NCBI GenBank assembly: GCA_958299035.1
Contig: CATQJL010000112.1
Coordinates: forward strand, 66,309,117-66,373,116
Reading direction: 5' to 3'
Length of the DNA: 64,000 nt
Source: Cylicocyclus nassatus
Lineage: Eukaryota > Nematoda > Chromadorea > Rhabditida > Strongylidae
Under the pieces are notes generated by a model that ran no database searches, was not told the DNA's origin, and worked only from the letters and a program-made list of their open reading frames with translations. The stretch's first letter is position 1. Each line of letters opens with the position of its first letter. Of this stretch, positions 44,399 through 55,230 are shown piece by piece. The translations under genes were made by a program, and so were the position numbers.

Positions 44399-44577
44399 CT
44401 CCCCGCACTGCCGAGTCTAGACCCCGTCCCGCAATCAACATACTGGGACACGCGATGAGAAACGAACCTTAATCCACCGTTATGTTAGTGAGAGTCAGTA
44501 GAGTCAGTACGTAGCCGCACTGGAGAGACAGACTACACTGATTTTTGCTCAGCGGTCGACACTTATATACGGGCAGG

Positions 44578-45783
44578 CTACCGCTCACAGATCGTTAAGA
44601 TAGGCAAGAGTTCGGTTGTTATCGATACGCATTCGTTTCTGTTATTCATGCTAGGGTTTCTAAAAGAAATCCACGCTGCTTCGACGGTCTTTCTCACTGA
44701 AATCTCTGCCTCGTATGACAAGATAGTACATTTAACGCCAAATTCACCGCCGTTGTGCGTTTCAATTCTATGTCTTCCCAAAGGTGACATCGCATTCGCT
44801 CGTCTCATAGCCGCTAAATGCTCTTTGAGTCTGACGTTCAGCAATCTACCCGTTTCTCCGATATATGTCGCCTTACAATTCAAACATTCCAATTCATACA
44901 CTACTCCAGCCTTTGCGCAATCGCCTACTTTTCCGTATGGACAGACAACACAATGCTCCGACAAACATTCTGCGTCGTAGAGCCTATTTCTTACCAACCG
45001 CTTCTTGATGTTCTCACTCGGAATGTTCACAAGTATAACATCATTCTGCAGTTGTGCTCGCGTTATGCATTGTTTTATTGCTGCACTAAATTTATCGGAA
45101 ATGTAAGGCATGCACAGTGGTAGTTTATTGTCATCGCGAGTTGGGCTACTTTTCGTAAACTTTGAAGAGCAATGGAAACCTTGTGGTATGTAACCATTGC
45201 TACGCGCAATCTGTGTAGCCAACTTTTTGGACTCAAGTCGTTCCTGTTCACCCGTGCATACACTGATAGCAGTTCGAAACATATTGCGTACAACGGCTCT
45301 TTTCACTGTTGACGGATGCGCTGAGTTGGCATGCAGCAAGATGTTCTTCGAACTTTCCTTTCTGTACCATTTCATGCGAATGGTAGCACCAGATAAATTT
45401 ATCTGGGTATTAAGAAGGGCAAGCCATCCATTTTTCGGGGTTTCTCGTGTAAGCCTGATGTACCGTGACTGCTGGTTCAGGATTTCAAAGTATTCGTCCA
45501 TTTCGGATTGCGTCGATGTTATAACGCAGCAGTCATCGATGTAACGACAGTACATCAATGGCAAGCGTGCAAGAACTGGTTCCTCAATCTTGCTCATGAA
45601 GCAAATCGCAAGGACTGGGGCTAGCCGTTGTCCCATCGCTAATCCTCTTATCTGCGAGTAATAGCTCCCAGACCATTTAAATATGTTACAGTTCAAACAT
45701 TCTTTGATGAGGACCAGTATGCATGCTTTGCTCAAACCAAAAGTGACCATGTTGGGATAATGAATGTCCAGCAATTCAGACAA
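44578..45783 (-). pseudogene. PLE reverse transcriptase with GIY-YIG endonuclease
   Basis: The longest frame in the window, 401 codons. Residues 45-60 (IRGLAMGQRLAPVLAI) are the RT motif before the active site; YCRYIDDCCVI at 78-88 holds the catalytic YIDD. A thumb and linker follow (FEILNQQSRYIRLTRETP, MKWYRK), then a Cys-rich stretch (CVVCPYGKVGDC, 278-289; CLNCK, 300-304) and the GIY-YIG nuclease: GVVYELEC at 293-300, TYIGETGRLLNVRLKEHL at 306-323, and an Asn near 377. Penelope-like elements use this pair to nick DNA and copy RNA into it. The frame opens inside the RT domain; upstream RT parts lie in other frames, so the element as a whole is broken. Confidence 0.9.
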
Positions 45784-46286
45784 GGCTTGCAGTGCGTCAT
45801 CGTTCTGAACGTCCGTGTATAAAGATGTAACGTCGAAAGATTCGATACACTGTTCCGATCAATTTTCGTACTGCGCAACTGCTTTATGAATTGCTGGGTG
45901 TTGGATAAATGCGATGGTACTTTTGGTAATAGTTGGCTTACGATCTTATTCAAAAATCACGAAATCCTGTCTATAGGGCCACCAACACAGCTTATTATTG
46001 GGCGCACCTTATAACTTGTTGCTGACATGGAGTGAATTTCTTCCGCTGTTATTTTATGCGTTTTCAATAGATGATAGAATACCGGACAAATTGGGTTTTC
46101 TAAATTCAGTCTTTTGATAAATCTCTCCCCCAGTCCTGCAGATTTCGCTACATTAACCCAAACATCGTTCAGCTTTTTGCACTGTGTCTGGTACTCTTTT
46201 CGTGAAGAACGCTGTAGATCGTAGAATCAGCAAGATGCATTTCTGCGATCTCTCTATCTAACGTTTGTGGCATTATTACGAATTCA
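45784..46286 (-). pseudogene. PLE RT N-terminal half, frame-shifted
   Basis: Conserved RT fragments appear in alternating frames: LLKTHKI and YKVRPIISCVGGPIDRIS (fingers), then FDVTSLYTDV (palm motif with the first catalytic Asp), just before the 44578-45783 frame. At least three indels, two of them shared with the inverted copy, separate them. Shared indels mean the mutations were present before or during the compound insertion. Confidence 0.75.
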
Positions 46287-47010
46287 CCCCCCCCCCCCCC
46301 TTGTCGCTTACGGAGATACGGATATATTGCTCTTTCAAACATTCGCGCATTTCTTCGAAACCTTGTCGTTGTTCTCGCGTTAAATTAGTCTGACGCACAT
46401 TCTTATATCGTTGCAGAACTTTTGAAACTTCAGTTGACAGCACGCGAAACTTGCTATCAACAGAAAGCATCGGACTGGGTTCTTTATAGAACGAGCGAGA
46501 AAATGGCGGCGAAGGTAGTAGTGTAACCGATGGTACGAGTTGTGGGTCACTCTCCTGTTTAGCTTTTACTCTTAACATATCGCGCAGTTTCTGCAAGTTT
46601 CCCATAACTTTAAGGCAAATGGAAGCGCTAATATTTTGTGACGGTGAAAATGACGGGCCGAGATTCAGGAATTCTTTTGCCTCTGTGGATAAATGAACAT
46701 TACCGATAACAGTAACTCTTGCACTTTCGTTCTCATTTGGATCTGGACTCTCTTGGAATGGGTGGAATTCGGGTAAGGATTTCTGATCGCGGTTCCCACG
46801 TAGTGATTTTGAGAGGCGGTCGTACTTCATGCGCAGTTTGGTTTTGGCCTTAGACCGAATGGAATCACAAATTGACTTCGATCCGCTCTCAATCCTCCTC
46901 CAAATATCTTCAGGTAGAAAACGCTGACAATACAACTCTTTGGCTTTACATTTCAATAACGTGCTATATAAAATTCGTTGTCTTTCCTTGATGTTAATCT
47001 TCATCATCAT
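46276..47010 (-). pseudogene. PLE N-terminal region
   Basis: A 244-codon frame: a basic region (KAKTKLRMKYDRLSKSLRG at about residues 53-71), then LSTEAKEFLNLGPSFSPSQN at about 108-127, which resembles the conserved motif upstream of the RT domain in Penelope-like elements, and a helical stretch to KEQYIRISVSDKGGGG. The frame is lost at a 14-C homopolymer (46287-46300); the inverted copy has 12 at the same place, so the run is unstable and is the evident frameshift point into the RT domain. Confidence 0.75.
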
Positions 47011-47063
47011 TTGATAAACACCTCTTATCTTCGGGTCATTTTCGGAAAGACCGCAGGTAGCTC

Positions 47064-47249
47064 CTATTTCTTTTTCGAAATGAAAGCAGGAAGCACTCCA
47101 TTCTTTCTACACCGTTGGAGGAAGATAACTGACTGCCGAACTGCAACTGCTCGCTGCCGAAGCAAGAGGGCTTCACGTACAAGGGAGAAAAACTGTGGCT
47201 GTATTCCAGTTAGTAAGTTCCATGTTTTCTCCTCTCTGAACCTTGGCAT
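47064..47249 (-). CDS. PLE leader frame starting in pLTR
   Basis: 61 codons beginning MPRFREEKTWNLL inside the terminal repeat, followed by a Leu/Arg-rich segment and ending FISKKK. A stop and a frame change separate it from the 46276-47010 frame. It may be the true N terminus of the element protein, disrupted, or a small upstream frame. Confidence 0.4.
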   Translation of the reverse strand: MPRFREEKTWNLLTGIQPQFFSLVREALLLRQRAVAVRQSVIFLQRCRKNGVLPAFISKKK

Positions 47250-47391
47250 TTGGAATTGATGTTAGTGGCTACACTATGTTATGCCAGTGCCAGGTTTGTA
47301 CGGTGGAATTCTTTATTGGCCTTACGTTTCGACAAATTTGTCTTCGTCGGAGGCCTGAAAGTAGATTGCAGTATTATCTTTGCAAGACCAG
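47211..47391 (-). repeat. PLE terminal repeat (pLTR), 5' copy
   Basis: Direct repeat of 44207-44398, reading towards the minus-strand body. Its upper edge at about 47391 is the junction with the inverted copy, where sequence switches to GAGAGTGACCCACAACTCGT, the complement of 46538-46557. Confidence 0.85.
47318..47355 (-). ncRNA. hammerhead-like ribozyme in PLE pLTR
   Basis: Identical fold and sequence to the copy at 44313-44350. Two same-sense copies flank the PLE body, so self-cleavage at both would release a unit-length RNA. Confidence 0.75.
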
Positions 47392-47393
47392 AC

Positions 47394-49387
47394 GAGAGTG
47401 ACCCACAACTCGTACCATCGGTTACACTACTACCTTCGCCGCCATTTTTTCGCTCGTTCTATAAAGAACCCAGTCCGATGCTTTCTGTTGATAGCAAGTT
47501 TCGCGTGCTGTCAACTGAAGTTTCAAAAGTTCTGCAACGATATAAGAATGTGCGTCAGACTAATTTAACGCGAGAACAACGACAAGGTTTCGAAGAAATG
47601 CGCGAATGTTTGAAAGAGCAATATATCCATATCTCCGTAAGCGACAAGGGGGGGGGGGGTGAATTCGTAATAATGCCACCAAACGTTAGATAGAGAGATC
47701 GCAGAAATGCATCTTGCTGATTCTACGATCTACAGCGTTCTTCACGAAAAGAGTACCAGACACAGTGCAAAAAGCTGAACGATGTTTGGGTTAATGTAGC
47801 GAAATCTGCAGGACTGGGGGAGAGATTTATCAAAAGACTGAATTTAGAAAACCCAATTTATCCGGTATTCTATCATCTATTGAAAACGCATAAAATAACA
47901 GCGGAAGAAATTCACTCCATGTCAGCAACAAGTTATAAGGAGTACTCTGCGTTGATACCACTGCTGCTGTGTTGGTGGCCCTATAGACAGGATTTCGTGA
48001 TTTTTGTAATAAGATCGTAAGCCAACTATACCAAAAGTACCATCGCATTTATCCAACACCCAGCAATTCATAAAGCAGTTGCGCAGTACGAAAATTGATC
48101 GGAACAGTGTAGTCGAATCTTTCGACGTTACATCTTTATACACGGACGTTCAGAACGATGACGCACTGCAAGCCTTGTCTGAATTGCCTGGACATTCATT
48201 ATCCCAACATGGTCACTTTTGGTTTTGAGCAAAGCATGCATACTGGTCCTCATCAAAGAATGTTTGAACTGTAACATATTTAAATGGTCTGGGAGCTATT
48301 ACTCGCAGATAAGAGGATTAGCGATGGGGACAACGGCTAGCCCCCAGTCCTTGCGATTTGCTTCATGAGCAAGATTGAGGAAACCAGTTCTTGCACGCTT
48401 GCCATTGATGTACTGTCGTTACATCGACTTGACTGCTGCGTTATAACATCGACGCAATCCGAAATGGACGAATACTTTGAAATCCTGAACCAGCAGTCAC
48501 GGTACATCAGGCTTACACGAAAAACCCCGAAAAATGGATGGCTTGCCCTTCTTAATACCCAGATAAATTTATCTGGTGCTACCATTCGCATGAAATGGTA
48601 CAGAAAGGAAAGTTCGAAGAACATCTTGCTGCATGCCAACTCAGCGCATCCGTCAACAGTGAAAAGAGCCGTTGTACGCAATATGTTTTCGAACTGCTAT
48701 CAGTGTATGCACGGGTGAACAGGAACGACTTGAGTCCAAAAAGTTGGCTACACAGATTGCGCGTAGCAATGGTTACATACCCACAAGGTTTCCATTGCTC
48801 TTCAAAGTTTACGAAAAGTAGCCCAACTCGCGATGACAATAAACTACCACTGTGCATAGCCTTACATTTCCGATAAATTTAGTGCAGCAATAAAACAATG
48901 CATAAACGCGAGCACAACTGCAGAATGATGTTATACTTGTGAACATTCCGAGTGAGAACATCAAGAAGCGGTTGGTAAGAAATAGGCTCTACGACGCAGA
49001 ATGTTTGTCGGAGCATTGTGTTGTCTGGTCCATACGGAAAAGTAGGCGATTGCGCAAAGGCTGGAGTAGTGTATGAATTGGAATGCTTGAATTGTAAGGC
49101 GACATATATCGGAGAAAACGGGTAGATTGCTGAACGTCAGACTCAAAGAGCATTTAGCGGCTATGAGACGAGCGAATGCGATGTCACCTTTGGGAAGACA
49201 TAGAATTGAAACGCACAACGGCGGTGAATTGGCGTTTAAATGTACTATCTTGTCATACGAGGCAGAGATTTCAGTGAGAAAGACCGTCGAAGCAGCGTGG
49301 ATTCTTTTAGAAATCCTAGGCATGAATAACAGAAACGAATGCGTATCGATAACCAACCGAACTCTTGCCTATCTTAACGATCTGTGA
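47394..49387 (+). pseudogene. inverted PLE coding copy, 5'-truncated
   Basis: The complement of about 44575-46557, carrying more damage than the minus-strand copy. Readable pieces: 47394-47693 (LSTEVSKVLQRYKNVRQTNL to KGGGGEFVIMPPNVR), 48365-48718 (active-site region with YIDD destroyed, FEILNQQSRYIRLTRKTP) and 49127-49387 (LNVRLKEHLAAMRRANAMSP, endonuclease C-terminal half). Single-base indels separate the pieces. The position shared with the 46287-46300 homopolymer is a 12-G run at 47648-47659. Confidence 0.85.
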
Positions 49388-49540
49388 GCGGTAGCCCTGC
49401 CCGTATATAAGTGTCGACCGCGCTGAGCAAAAATCAGTGTAGTCTGTCTCTCCAGTGCGGCTACGTACTGACTCTACTGACTCTCACTAACATAACGGTG
49501 GATTAAGGTTCGTTTCTCATCGCGTGTCCCAGTATGTTGA

Positions 49541-49717
49541 TTGCGGGACGGGGTCTAGACTCGGCAGTGCGGGGAGGCGTTTGGCGGTCTGGTCTTGCAA
49601 AGATAATACTGCAATCTACTTTCAGGCCTCCGACGAAGACAAATTTGTCGAAAACGTAAGGCCAATAAAGAATTCCACCTTACAAACCTGGCATCTGGCC
49701 ATAACATAGTATAGCCA
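49541..49717 (+). repeat. PLE terminal repeat (pLTR), inverted truncated copy
   Basis: Complement of the outer parts of the two minus-sense repeats, ending at CATAGTATAGCCA where the target duplication starts. About 55 bp of the far end present in the other copies (the part with TTCTCCTCTCTGAACC) are missing. Confidence 0.8.
49625..49663 (+). ncRNA. hammerhead-like ribozyme in inverted PLE pLTR
   Basis: Same fold in plus sense with one extra A in the GAAAC segment (GAAAAC), which would disturb the core; probably inactive. Confidence 0.65.
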
Positions 49718-49729
49718 CTCGTATGGCTT
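49718..49729. repeat. 12-bp target-site duplication, right
   Basis: CTCGTATGGCTT, identical to 44195-44206, immediately outside the compound PLE. Confidence 0.85.
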
Positions 49730-49892
49730 CTTTTTTTGTGAGATGTTTTGTTTTTTTTTTGCAAATGTAAATCTCATCTAGAACTTTAACATCTAACCAC
49801 AAGCGCTTCCTCTCTGCATGAGAGAAGGATGGTCATCGAACATTCCATATTACTTTTCGCTGGAAACAACACATGCGAAGTATCATATATAG

Positions 49893-50263
49893 CAGTGGCG
49901 TACCCAGGATTTCGGCTCGGGGGGGGGGGGGGGCGACAAAAATTTTTTTCTAAAGAAGGTGCGTGGCGTTAGCCATGCACTCCGGAAAATTTTTGGGGGT
50001 GCTTCCCAGAGTTTTTTCGGGTCCCCGACCCCTAAAATCTGGAAAAAGGGGGCGTGGCTGACGCCACGCCCCCGAAAAAAATTTTTTTACAAGGCTAATT
50101 TGAATTTTTAAAAATTTTTAAAAATTATTTTAATTATTTACAAAAATAAACAAGTCACTTTTTATAACCCATATAAGTAACTTTCAAAAATTTCGCGACC
50201 CATTCTCGGGGGGGGGGGGCGCGCGCCCCCCCCCCCTGCCCCCCCCCCCTCGGTACGCCACTG
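49893..50263. mobile_element. hAT-like MITE CAGTGGCGTACC, 8-bp duplication
   Basis: Starts CAGTGGCGTACCCAGG and ends GGTACGCCACTG, with ATATATAG on both sides (49885-49892, 50264-50271). Subterminal G- and C-runs at both ends and an inner palindrome (GGGGGCGTGGCTGACGCCACGCCCCC) are present. An 8-bp duplication and CAGTGG-type ends suggest hAT. Relatives: 59776-59994 and the decayed 41860-42090. Confidence 0.85.
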
Positions 50264-50271
50264 ATATATAG

Positions 50272-51100
50272 TATGGAATAATTCCCATATGTCACCTCAC
50301 CCTCTGTGTTAACATTTACTGTTCTCGCAATGCATTAATCTTCTCCTCTTCTTAATTGTCAAGAAAGTAGATGGTGACAGAATCTCGAATGTTCTTACTA
50401 TAATTTCTAAAGCAGAATAGATATGCGATCTCGGTTTCTCAGGTATATGTGTAATCGTTCGCAGAATGGCAGACAAGAGCTCGCGCAGCACTCATTGTTG
50501 ATATATGCCTACCCAGAGTTTTTTGCAGAGCCGAAAGCATGCCCTTAGATCTAAGGTATAGCTCACGGGATTCGGCCAAATCTCCACTTTCACGCGACTT
50601 GGCGATTTGCCAGATTTCTACAAATTTATCGTGCGCGCTTCTTGGACGTATATTTGGGTAGTTTGTGTAAGTTGTTGCAAACAGAGCACGTTCTGACCAA
50701 AGGCTACGCATTGACGACGATTTACAAAGAGTCGCTGTTGTGCCGAATCGCACAGCGACCGGAATCGTGTGAGGTATGCCTTAAGCCTTACGGTAACGAA
50801 GTAACGTATATGCTTACCAATGGTTGAAAGAGTGAACTCAAAAGTTCGTGAACTATTATGTTGGAAAAAAATTCTCGGACATTGCCTTTAGACAAAGTTT
50901 TTGTTTCGGACATGCTGCACACCGTTGGATAGAGGATAGCAATCTCTACAAAGCTACGGTAAGCGCAAACCTTATCAATGTTTTTAGTGAAAATTCAAGC
51001 GAAAATCCTAAAGCATAGGTTTTTGCCCTAACCCAGATCTCCAACTTCTATAAATGTTATAAAACCTCCACATGCTCCAATTTATGGTATACACATACAC
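50272..51100. other. intergenic, nothing firm
   Basis: Overlapping frames at 50439-50753 (minus, 104 codons) and 50642-50827 (plus) are unrecognised. Confidence 0.3.
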
Positions 51101-51103
51101 ACT

Positions 51104-51562
51104 TACAAGGAAAGGAAGGTTGGTCGAAGTGGCCTTTTAAAATGAGATGTATACCGCCTTGTAGAACTTAGAAGGCTGATTTCAAATCTACCTTTGCTAT
51201 CTGCTGCGGGCTTCTGGGCGAGGAGTGAAGGTTTTTATGAGTAAAAATCTGAATGCAAAAGTAGGCTAAAATCAGTCGTAACATTTTTTATAGGGCTTAA
51301 TTGGTAGTCGGGTCACTCGGTGCAACAAATATTTTTGATTCAAATATACCAGCTTGCTGCTGCCTTATTTAAACATTGGGAAAAGGTTGTGACTGATTTT
51401 ACCCTATTTTTGTATTTGGATTTTTACCCACAAAATCACAACTCCTCGCCCAGAAGCTCGCAGCAGATAGTAAAGGTAGATTTGGAATCAGCGTTCCAAG
51501 CTCTACAAGGTAGCATGCACCACATTTCAAAAGGCCACTTCGACCAACTTTTCTTCCCTTGT
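51104..51562. mobile_element. PIF/Harbinger-like MITE ACAAGGAAAGGAAG
   Basis: Ends CAAGGAAAGGAAGGTTGGTCG and CGACCAACTTTTCTTCCCTTG, flanked by TTA (51102-51104, 51561-51563). Arms include AAGTGGCCTTTT, AAGGTAGA-type and CTGCGGGCTTCTGGGCGAGGAG with complements at 51440-51540. The 3-bp TTA duplication supports PIF/Harbinger. Confidence 0.8.
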
Positions 51563-51839
51563 TAGATGCAGTGTTCGGATTAGATTTGAGCTCAAACAAC
51601 AAGAAAAACGAGGTATTTGAGAAGTGGCAAACTCCGCTTCCATTAATTCCAGGCTCCTCCCACTTGCTTAAGTTTCAGCTACAGGCAAAAGAGAATACAG
51701 CCACAAATTTTTGCGCATGCACATGCATAAGATTTTGAGATATAACCGATTTGGTCTAAAAATGTCCCAGAACTTTCTTTCCAACCTAATAGTAACCGAT
51801 TTTACGATGCTAACTTGCGACGGTAGAAGAACATTGGAA

Positions 51840-52411
51840 AATATAAGGTAAGCTGCATATGATTGGATAGAGCGGAAATAGAATAACGAAAATTGAATAG
51901 CGCTATCTTTGTTCTCAAAGCTGCTAGTGCATATTTCCTGAATTTGAAAGTTGAGGCCACCTAGTCGTCGTGGTTTGGTGACTGTCCCACCACCCCTCCA
52001 GCAGTGATACTTTGGGTGGTCTCACATGTTTCACTGCGCAGATACTGCTCAAACTTCATAGTTTATCGAAGTGACTAACTTTGCATTTCATCAAGTATAA
52101 AAATTATTAATCATGTAAATGACCTTATATAGGTATTGTTTGAAAGAGAATAACATATTCTAACTTTTAACACAATTGGAAAGTCTAATCACTTCTGGAT
52201 GGAGGACTATATGTCGCCGAATGTGGAAGAGTCCGCGCGGATTTCCTACAGGAACCCATGTCCGCGCATATACAAGGGTGCGTAATTGTCGCAAATGACC
52301 GCAGGGACCGCCCTTTTTCGGCGACATATAGTCCTCTATCCATCACTTCACTTTCTTGAGAAATCTCCAGTTATTTCGTAAGTGGCCCATTTTTTACCGT
52401 TCACCCTAATA
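51840..52411. mobile_element. Tc1/mariner-type MITE, truncated, with nested insert
   Basis: The right end TTTTTTACCGTTCACCCTAA matches the 15923-16785 family. The similarity runs backwards through CTATATAAGG(T)-type and TGCGCAGATACTGC words to about 51840 (GATAGAGCGGAAA), corresponding to position about 16385, where the copy is truncated. It carries a 146-bp insertion at 52196-52341. Confidence 0.75.
52196..52341. mobile_element. hAT-like MITE nested in mariner MITE, 8-bp duplication
   Basis: Inverted ends TGGAGGACTATATGTCGCCGAA-like on both sides (left has GGATGG, right GGATAG before GGACTATATG). ATCACTTC flanks it at 52188-52195 and 52342-52349. The related copy at 15923-16785 has one uninterrupted version of this site, proving insertion. 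Confidence 0.85.
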
Positions 52412-52905
52412 GTCGTCCTCCCCCCATCTCTCCCCCCCCCACTAGATACCTAGTGGACTAATTCGAATATAGAGCGCGCCGACTGCGGCAGGGCACGGCA
52501 CACCATCACATGCATTTCAAGCTAATGTTTTTGTGTTTTATCGTCGTTGCATTGTGGTTTTTTTTGATTTAATGAAGATTTTAACCAGAATTGAAGAATT
52601 ATTTGTTGCTTAGCGATGTTACGCACATTATGCTCGTTTCTTTACTCTGTTTTCAGGTAAGGTTGGAAGAACGAGCACATGGAGAGTTTTTGATATGGAG
52701 TTCAGTAAAGCAACACTTCAAGACTAATCGAGAAAGATTCCATCAGTTTCTAAATTTTATCTTTTTTTCAAGCTCAACTTAGAATCGTCGTCAAGGAAAG
52801 GAGCATAGCAGCACGATTCATTGCTCGAACGAAAACAACAACTTTAAGTAATCGAGAAAACTGTGAACATTAAAAATTAGGTTGGAACGTCGGAAGAACA
52901 AAAAA
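52412..52905. other. intergenic, nothing recognised
   Basis: Includes a C-rich tract at 52426-52440. The 63-codon frame at 52591-52782 is unrecognised. Confidence 0.3.
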
Positions 52906-52911
52906 ATTTGT

Positions 52912-53393
52912 CTGACAAGGGAAGGATACTTGGATGCCGTGGCTGTTTGAAATGAAATGTATACCATAAAATGCATCTCGAAATGCTGATTCTGAATCTG
53001 TGCTCGGAATCTGCGAAACGACTTTTTGAAGGAAGTTATGAACTTTTTTTCTCAAAAATTCAGCCTTCTTTCGGATAGTAGAAATCACCAGATATGATTT
53101 ACCCTATCGTTTGATGCTACTGAAGAAAATTTTAGACGTAGTACTGTTTATTTAGACTATCAGAATCACAGTCAGCAGTTGAAAAGGAGAGAAAAATTTT
53201 TATTGATGATTTTGACCCTCTACAGTAACGCAATTATTTAATGAAAAAAAATCATAACTCCATTCAGGTTATCGTTTCGCAGATATGAAAGACAGTTTAC
53301 GAACCAGCATTCAAAGGCCTATTTTTTGGTATACAAACCATTATGAATGGCCACGGCCCCCACTATCCTTCCCCTGTGAGATCGGAGTAAGAG
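52912..53393. mobile_element. PIF/Harbinger-like MITE ACAAGGGAAGGATAC
   Basis: CAAGGGAAGGATACTTGGATGC and its complement-like GGCCACGGCCCCCACTATCCTTCCCCTG lie at the ends, with TGA on both sides. Arms share AAATGTATACCATAAAATG, GCTGATTCTGAA and ATCTGCGAAACGA with inverted partners (TCGTTTCGCAGATA at 53269). Closest relative 34700-35137. Confidence 0.75.
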
Positions 53394-55205
53394 CTGCGGG
53401 TGCCGCGCTCTGCCGTAACCGGCGCGCTCTAGTCGAAATTTGAATGTGTCCATGAGGCGTCCAGTGGGCGACTATAACAACATGGGCACAAGTTTGATAT
53501 ATGAAATCGACTGCGTACTGGCGGCAAAGGGAAGAAAAAAGCGCGAAAGATGGAAAGCGTGGGCGGGTGCACTCAACGTACTAAGAATGTGATGACTTTG
53601 CGCTTTTATGAACAAAAGCGAGCAGCGGCGGTTATGGGCTGCCGGCGTCTGTTATGGGCTGCTGGCGGCTGTTGGCACGGTATGAAAGCAACCTCAGATC
53701 TACCGCTAGGTCTTCTGCCTGGTGCTTCTATCACCAATGTTGTGCTTATAATGTGACCCTGCCTTCTGCACATGCCCATACCATCGTAGCTTCTTTTATG
53801 CATCTTTGCAAATGGAGCTACCCGTCTTAAGAATGCAGGTTTTTGGTCATTTACGATCAAATCGAATCTAACCACAAAGGTGCTGCAATAGTGCAATAAT
53901 CAGCATTTTGAAATTGAAATAGTGAAGGCAAAACATTTCTTTGTGAGAAAAACCACACTAAAAAGTTTGAATTAGCGCCTTAGATTAGCGTCATCTCTGA
54001 AATTTGCTTATGCGGTAAATTAGGAGGGAGGGGATGCGAGAGAGAATAAGTGCGGGCTAAGCCTCAAATCTGTTGGGTAAGCATTAGCACCTTTATCCTT
54101 GAACATCGGAGAAAAGGCAAGCAGTTGCCAATTTTCTTCCATTTCATTTCTGGTTATCCTGTTATCAAGTGATCCTGTCTGGTTGTCCTGTTCCTGCACT
54201 CAAAAAAAGCAAAAAAAAATTTTGAATTTTTTTACATCAATTTTTGCTTCAATCTTAACCCTGCAAAAGTTCTAGGTCTTTTCATGGCATGTGGTGTTTT
54301 CGTATTGATCGTAAACTCAATTGCATCTCCTGAAAGCAGTGCACTCATTTCTGAGAATTCGAATCATGTAAGTATATTGTTTCAAAGGTGAGCCTTAAAC
54401 GACAACTTCTTCTCCAAATTGAATCCGTCTTGACTTTTGATTCATCTTGCTGCACTACCGAGAACAGAAGATGCAGCATGCATCAATGGCACCGTACATC
54501 CAGATTCTCAATTTCCCATTATCGTCCCGGGGCCTTCTCAAGTCCCTGATCTCGTAGAAGTAATCCGCGAAAAAAAAATCCCGACAATCCCCGTTCCATG
54601 AAAGCCGCAGGCAGGCTTCCGGAACGGTTATTGGATGGGCGACCACATATGAGCGGGCCTTACTGGAGGAGGTGTGCCGCCGAAGAGTCTACTGCTCTCT
54701 TCGTTATTCGATTTTCTTGATTTCGAAGCGATATTTAGCGCCGCTATTTGGCATTGGCTTGATAAGGCGCCTTACTATCGTCTGCTGCCAAAAGCGCAGA
54801 ATCCTGACTTAGAATGGACGCTGACGCTCAAACAACTATCAGATTTGACAACGAGACTAGTTAGAAGGCAGAGAATCTTTCAGTAGCTTCTTTTTGAATA
54901 AGAATGCTTGAAACATAGGGATAACAGAGTATGATATGAAGACGTTAACAAGCACTGATATATATGGTTTTATATGCATCACCTCCGCTTCGCGGAGGTT
55001 CGTACTGGCTCTGCTATCCGTATGACTTATTCGTGCTCCTATAATGATGACTATGACTATACCGCGCGAGGCTGTACGTCATAAATGAGTTGTAAACAAC
55101 GGCTATTTTTGAAGCATCTCCATGTAAGAGCGGTAATTTTAAGATAGAAAACTCTTTTGCCAAGGAAGAAATGCGAATGAATAGGTTATTTGGTTAGGTA
55201 GGTTA
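53394..55205. other. intergenic, with short direct repeat
   Basis: At 53634-53673 a 20-bp unit GTTATGGGCTGCCGGCGTCT is duplicated in tandem with three differences. A 70-codon frame at 54674-54886 (Leu-rich, containing IWHWLDKAPYYRLLPK) reads like possible coding sequence but I do not recognise it, and no splice partners were found. Confidence 0.3.
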
Positions 55206-55230
55206 ATAGGTATATATATATATATATATA

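Larger units (their letters stand above)
44207..49717. mobile_element. compound head-to-head Penelope-like element, 5.5 kb
   Basis: Order: terminal repeat (44207-44398, minus sense), nearly full PLE body (minus), second same-sense terminal repeat (47211-47391), then a 5'-truncated PLE copy in plus sense (47392-49717) ending in a truncated plus-sense terminal repeat. The unit is bounded by a 12-bp duplication CTCGTATGGCTT at 44195-44206 and 49718-49729, so it arrived as one insertion. The two bodies are near-identical over about 2.3 kb and would pair as a giant hairpin. Direct pLTRs plus an inverted 5'-truncated partner is the known architecture of Penelope-like elements. Confidence 0.9.

Noticed and set aside
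44648..45544. Plus-strand frames of 101-115 codons opposite the PLE
   Set aside because: Antisense shadows of the RT/GIY-YIG frame.
50208..50251. G- and C-runs as a quadruplex regulatory site
   Set aside because: The runs are the degenerate subterminal parts of the hAT-like MITE and recur at 59789-59819; no gene is nearby.
54600..54660. 5S-rRNA-like word GGATGGGCGACCACATATG
   Set aside because: Only a short resemblance; the surrounding sequence is a CCGTTCC...GGAACGG hairpin and does not follow the nematode 5S rRNA order.
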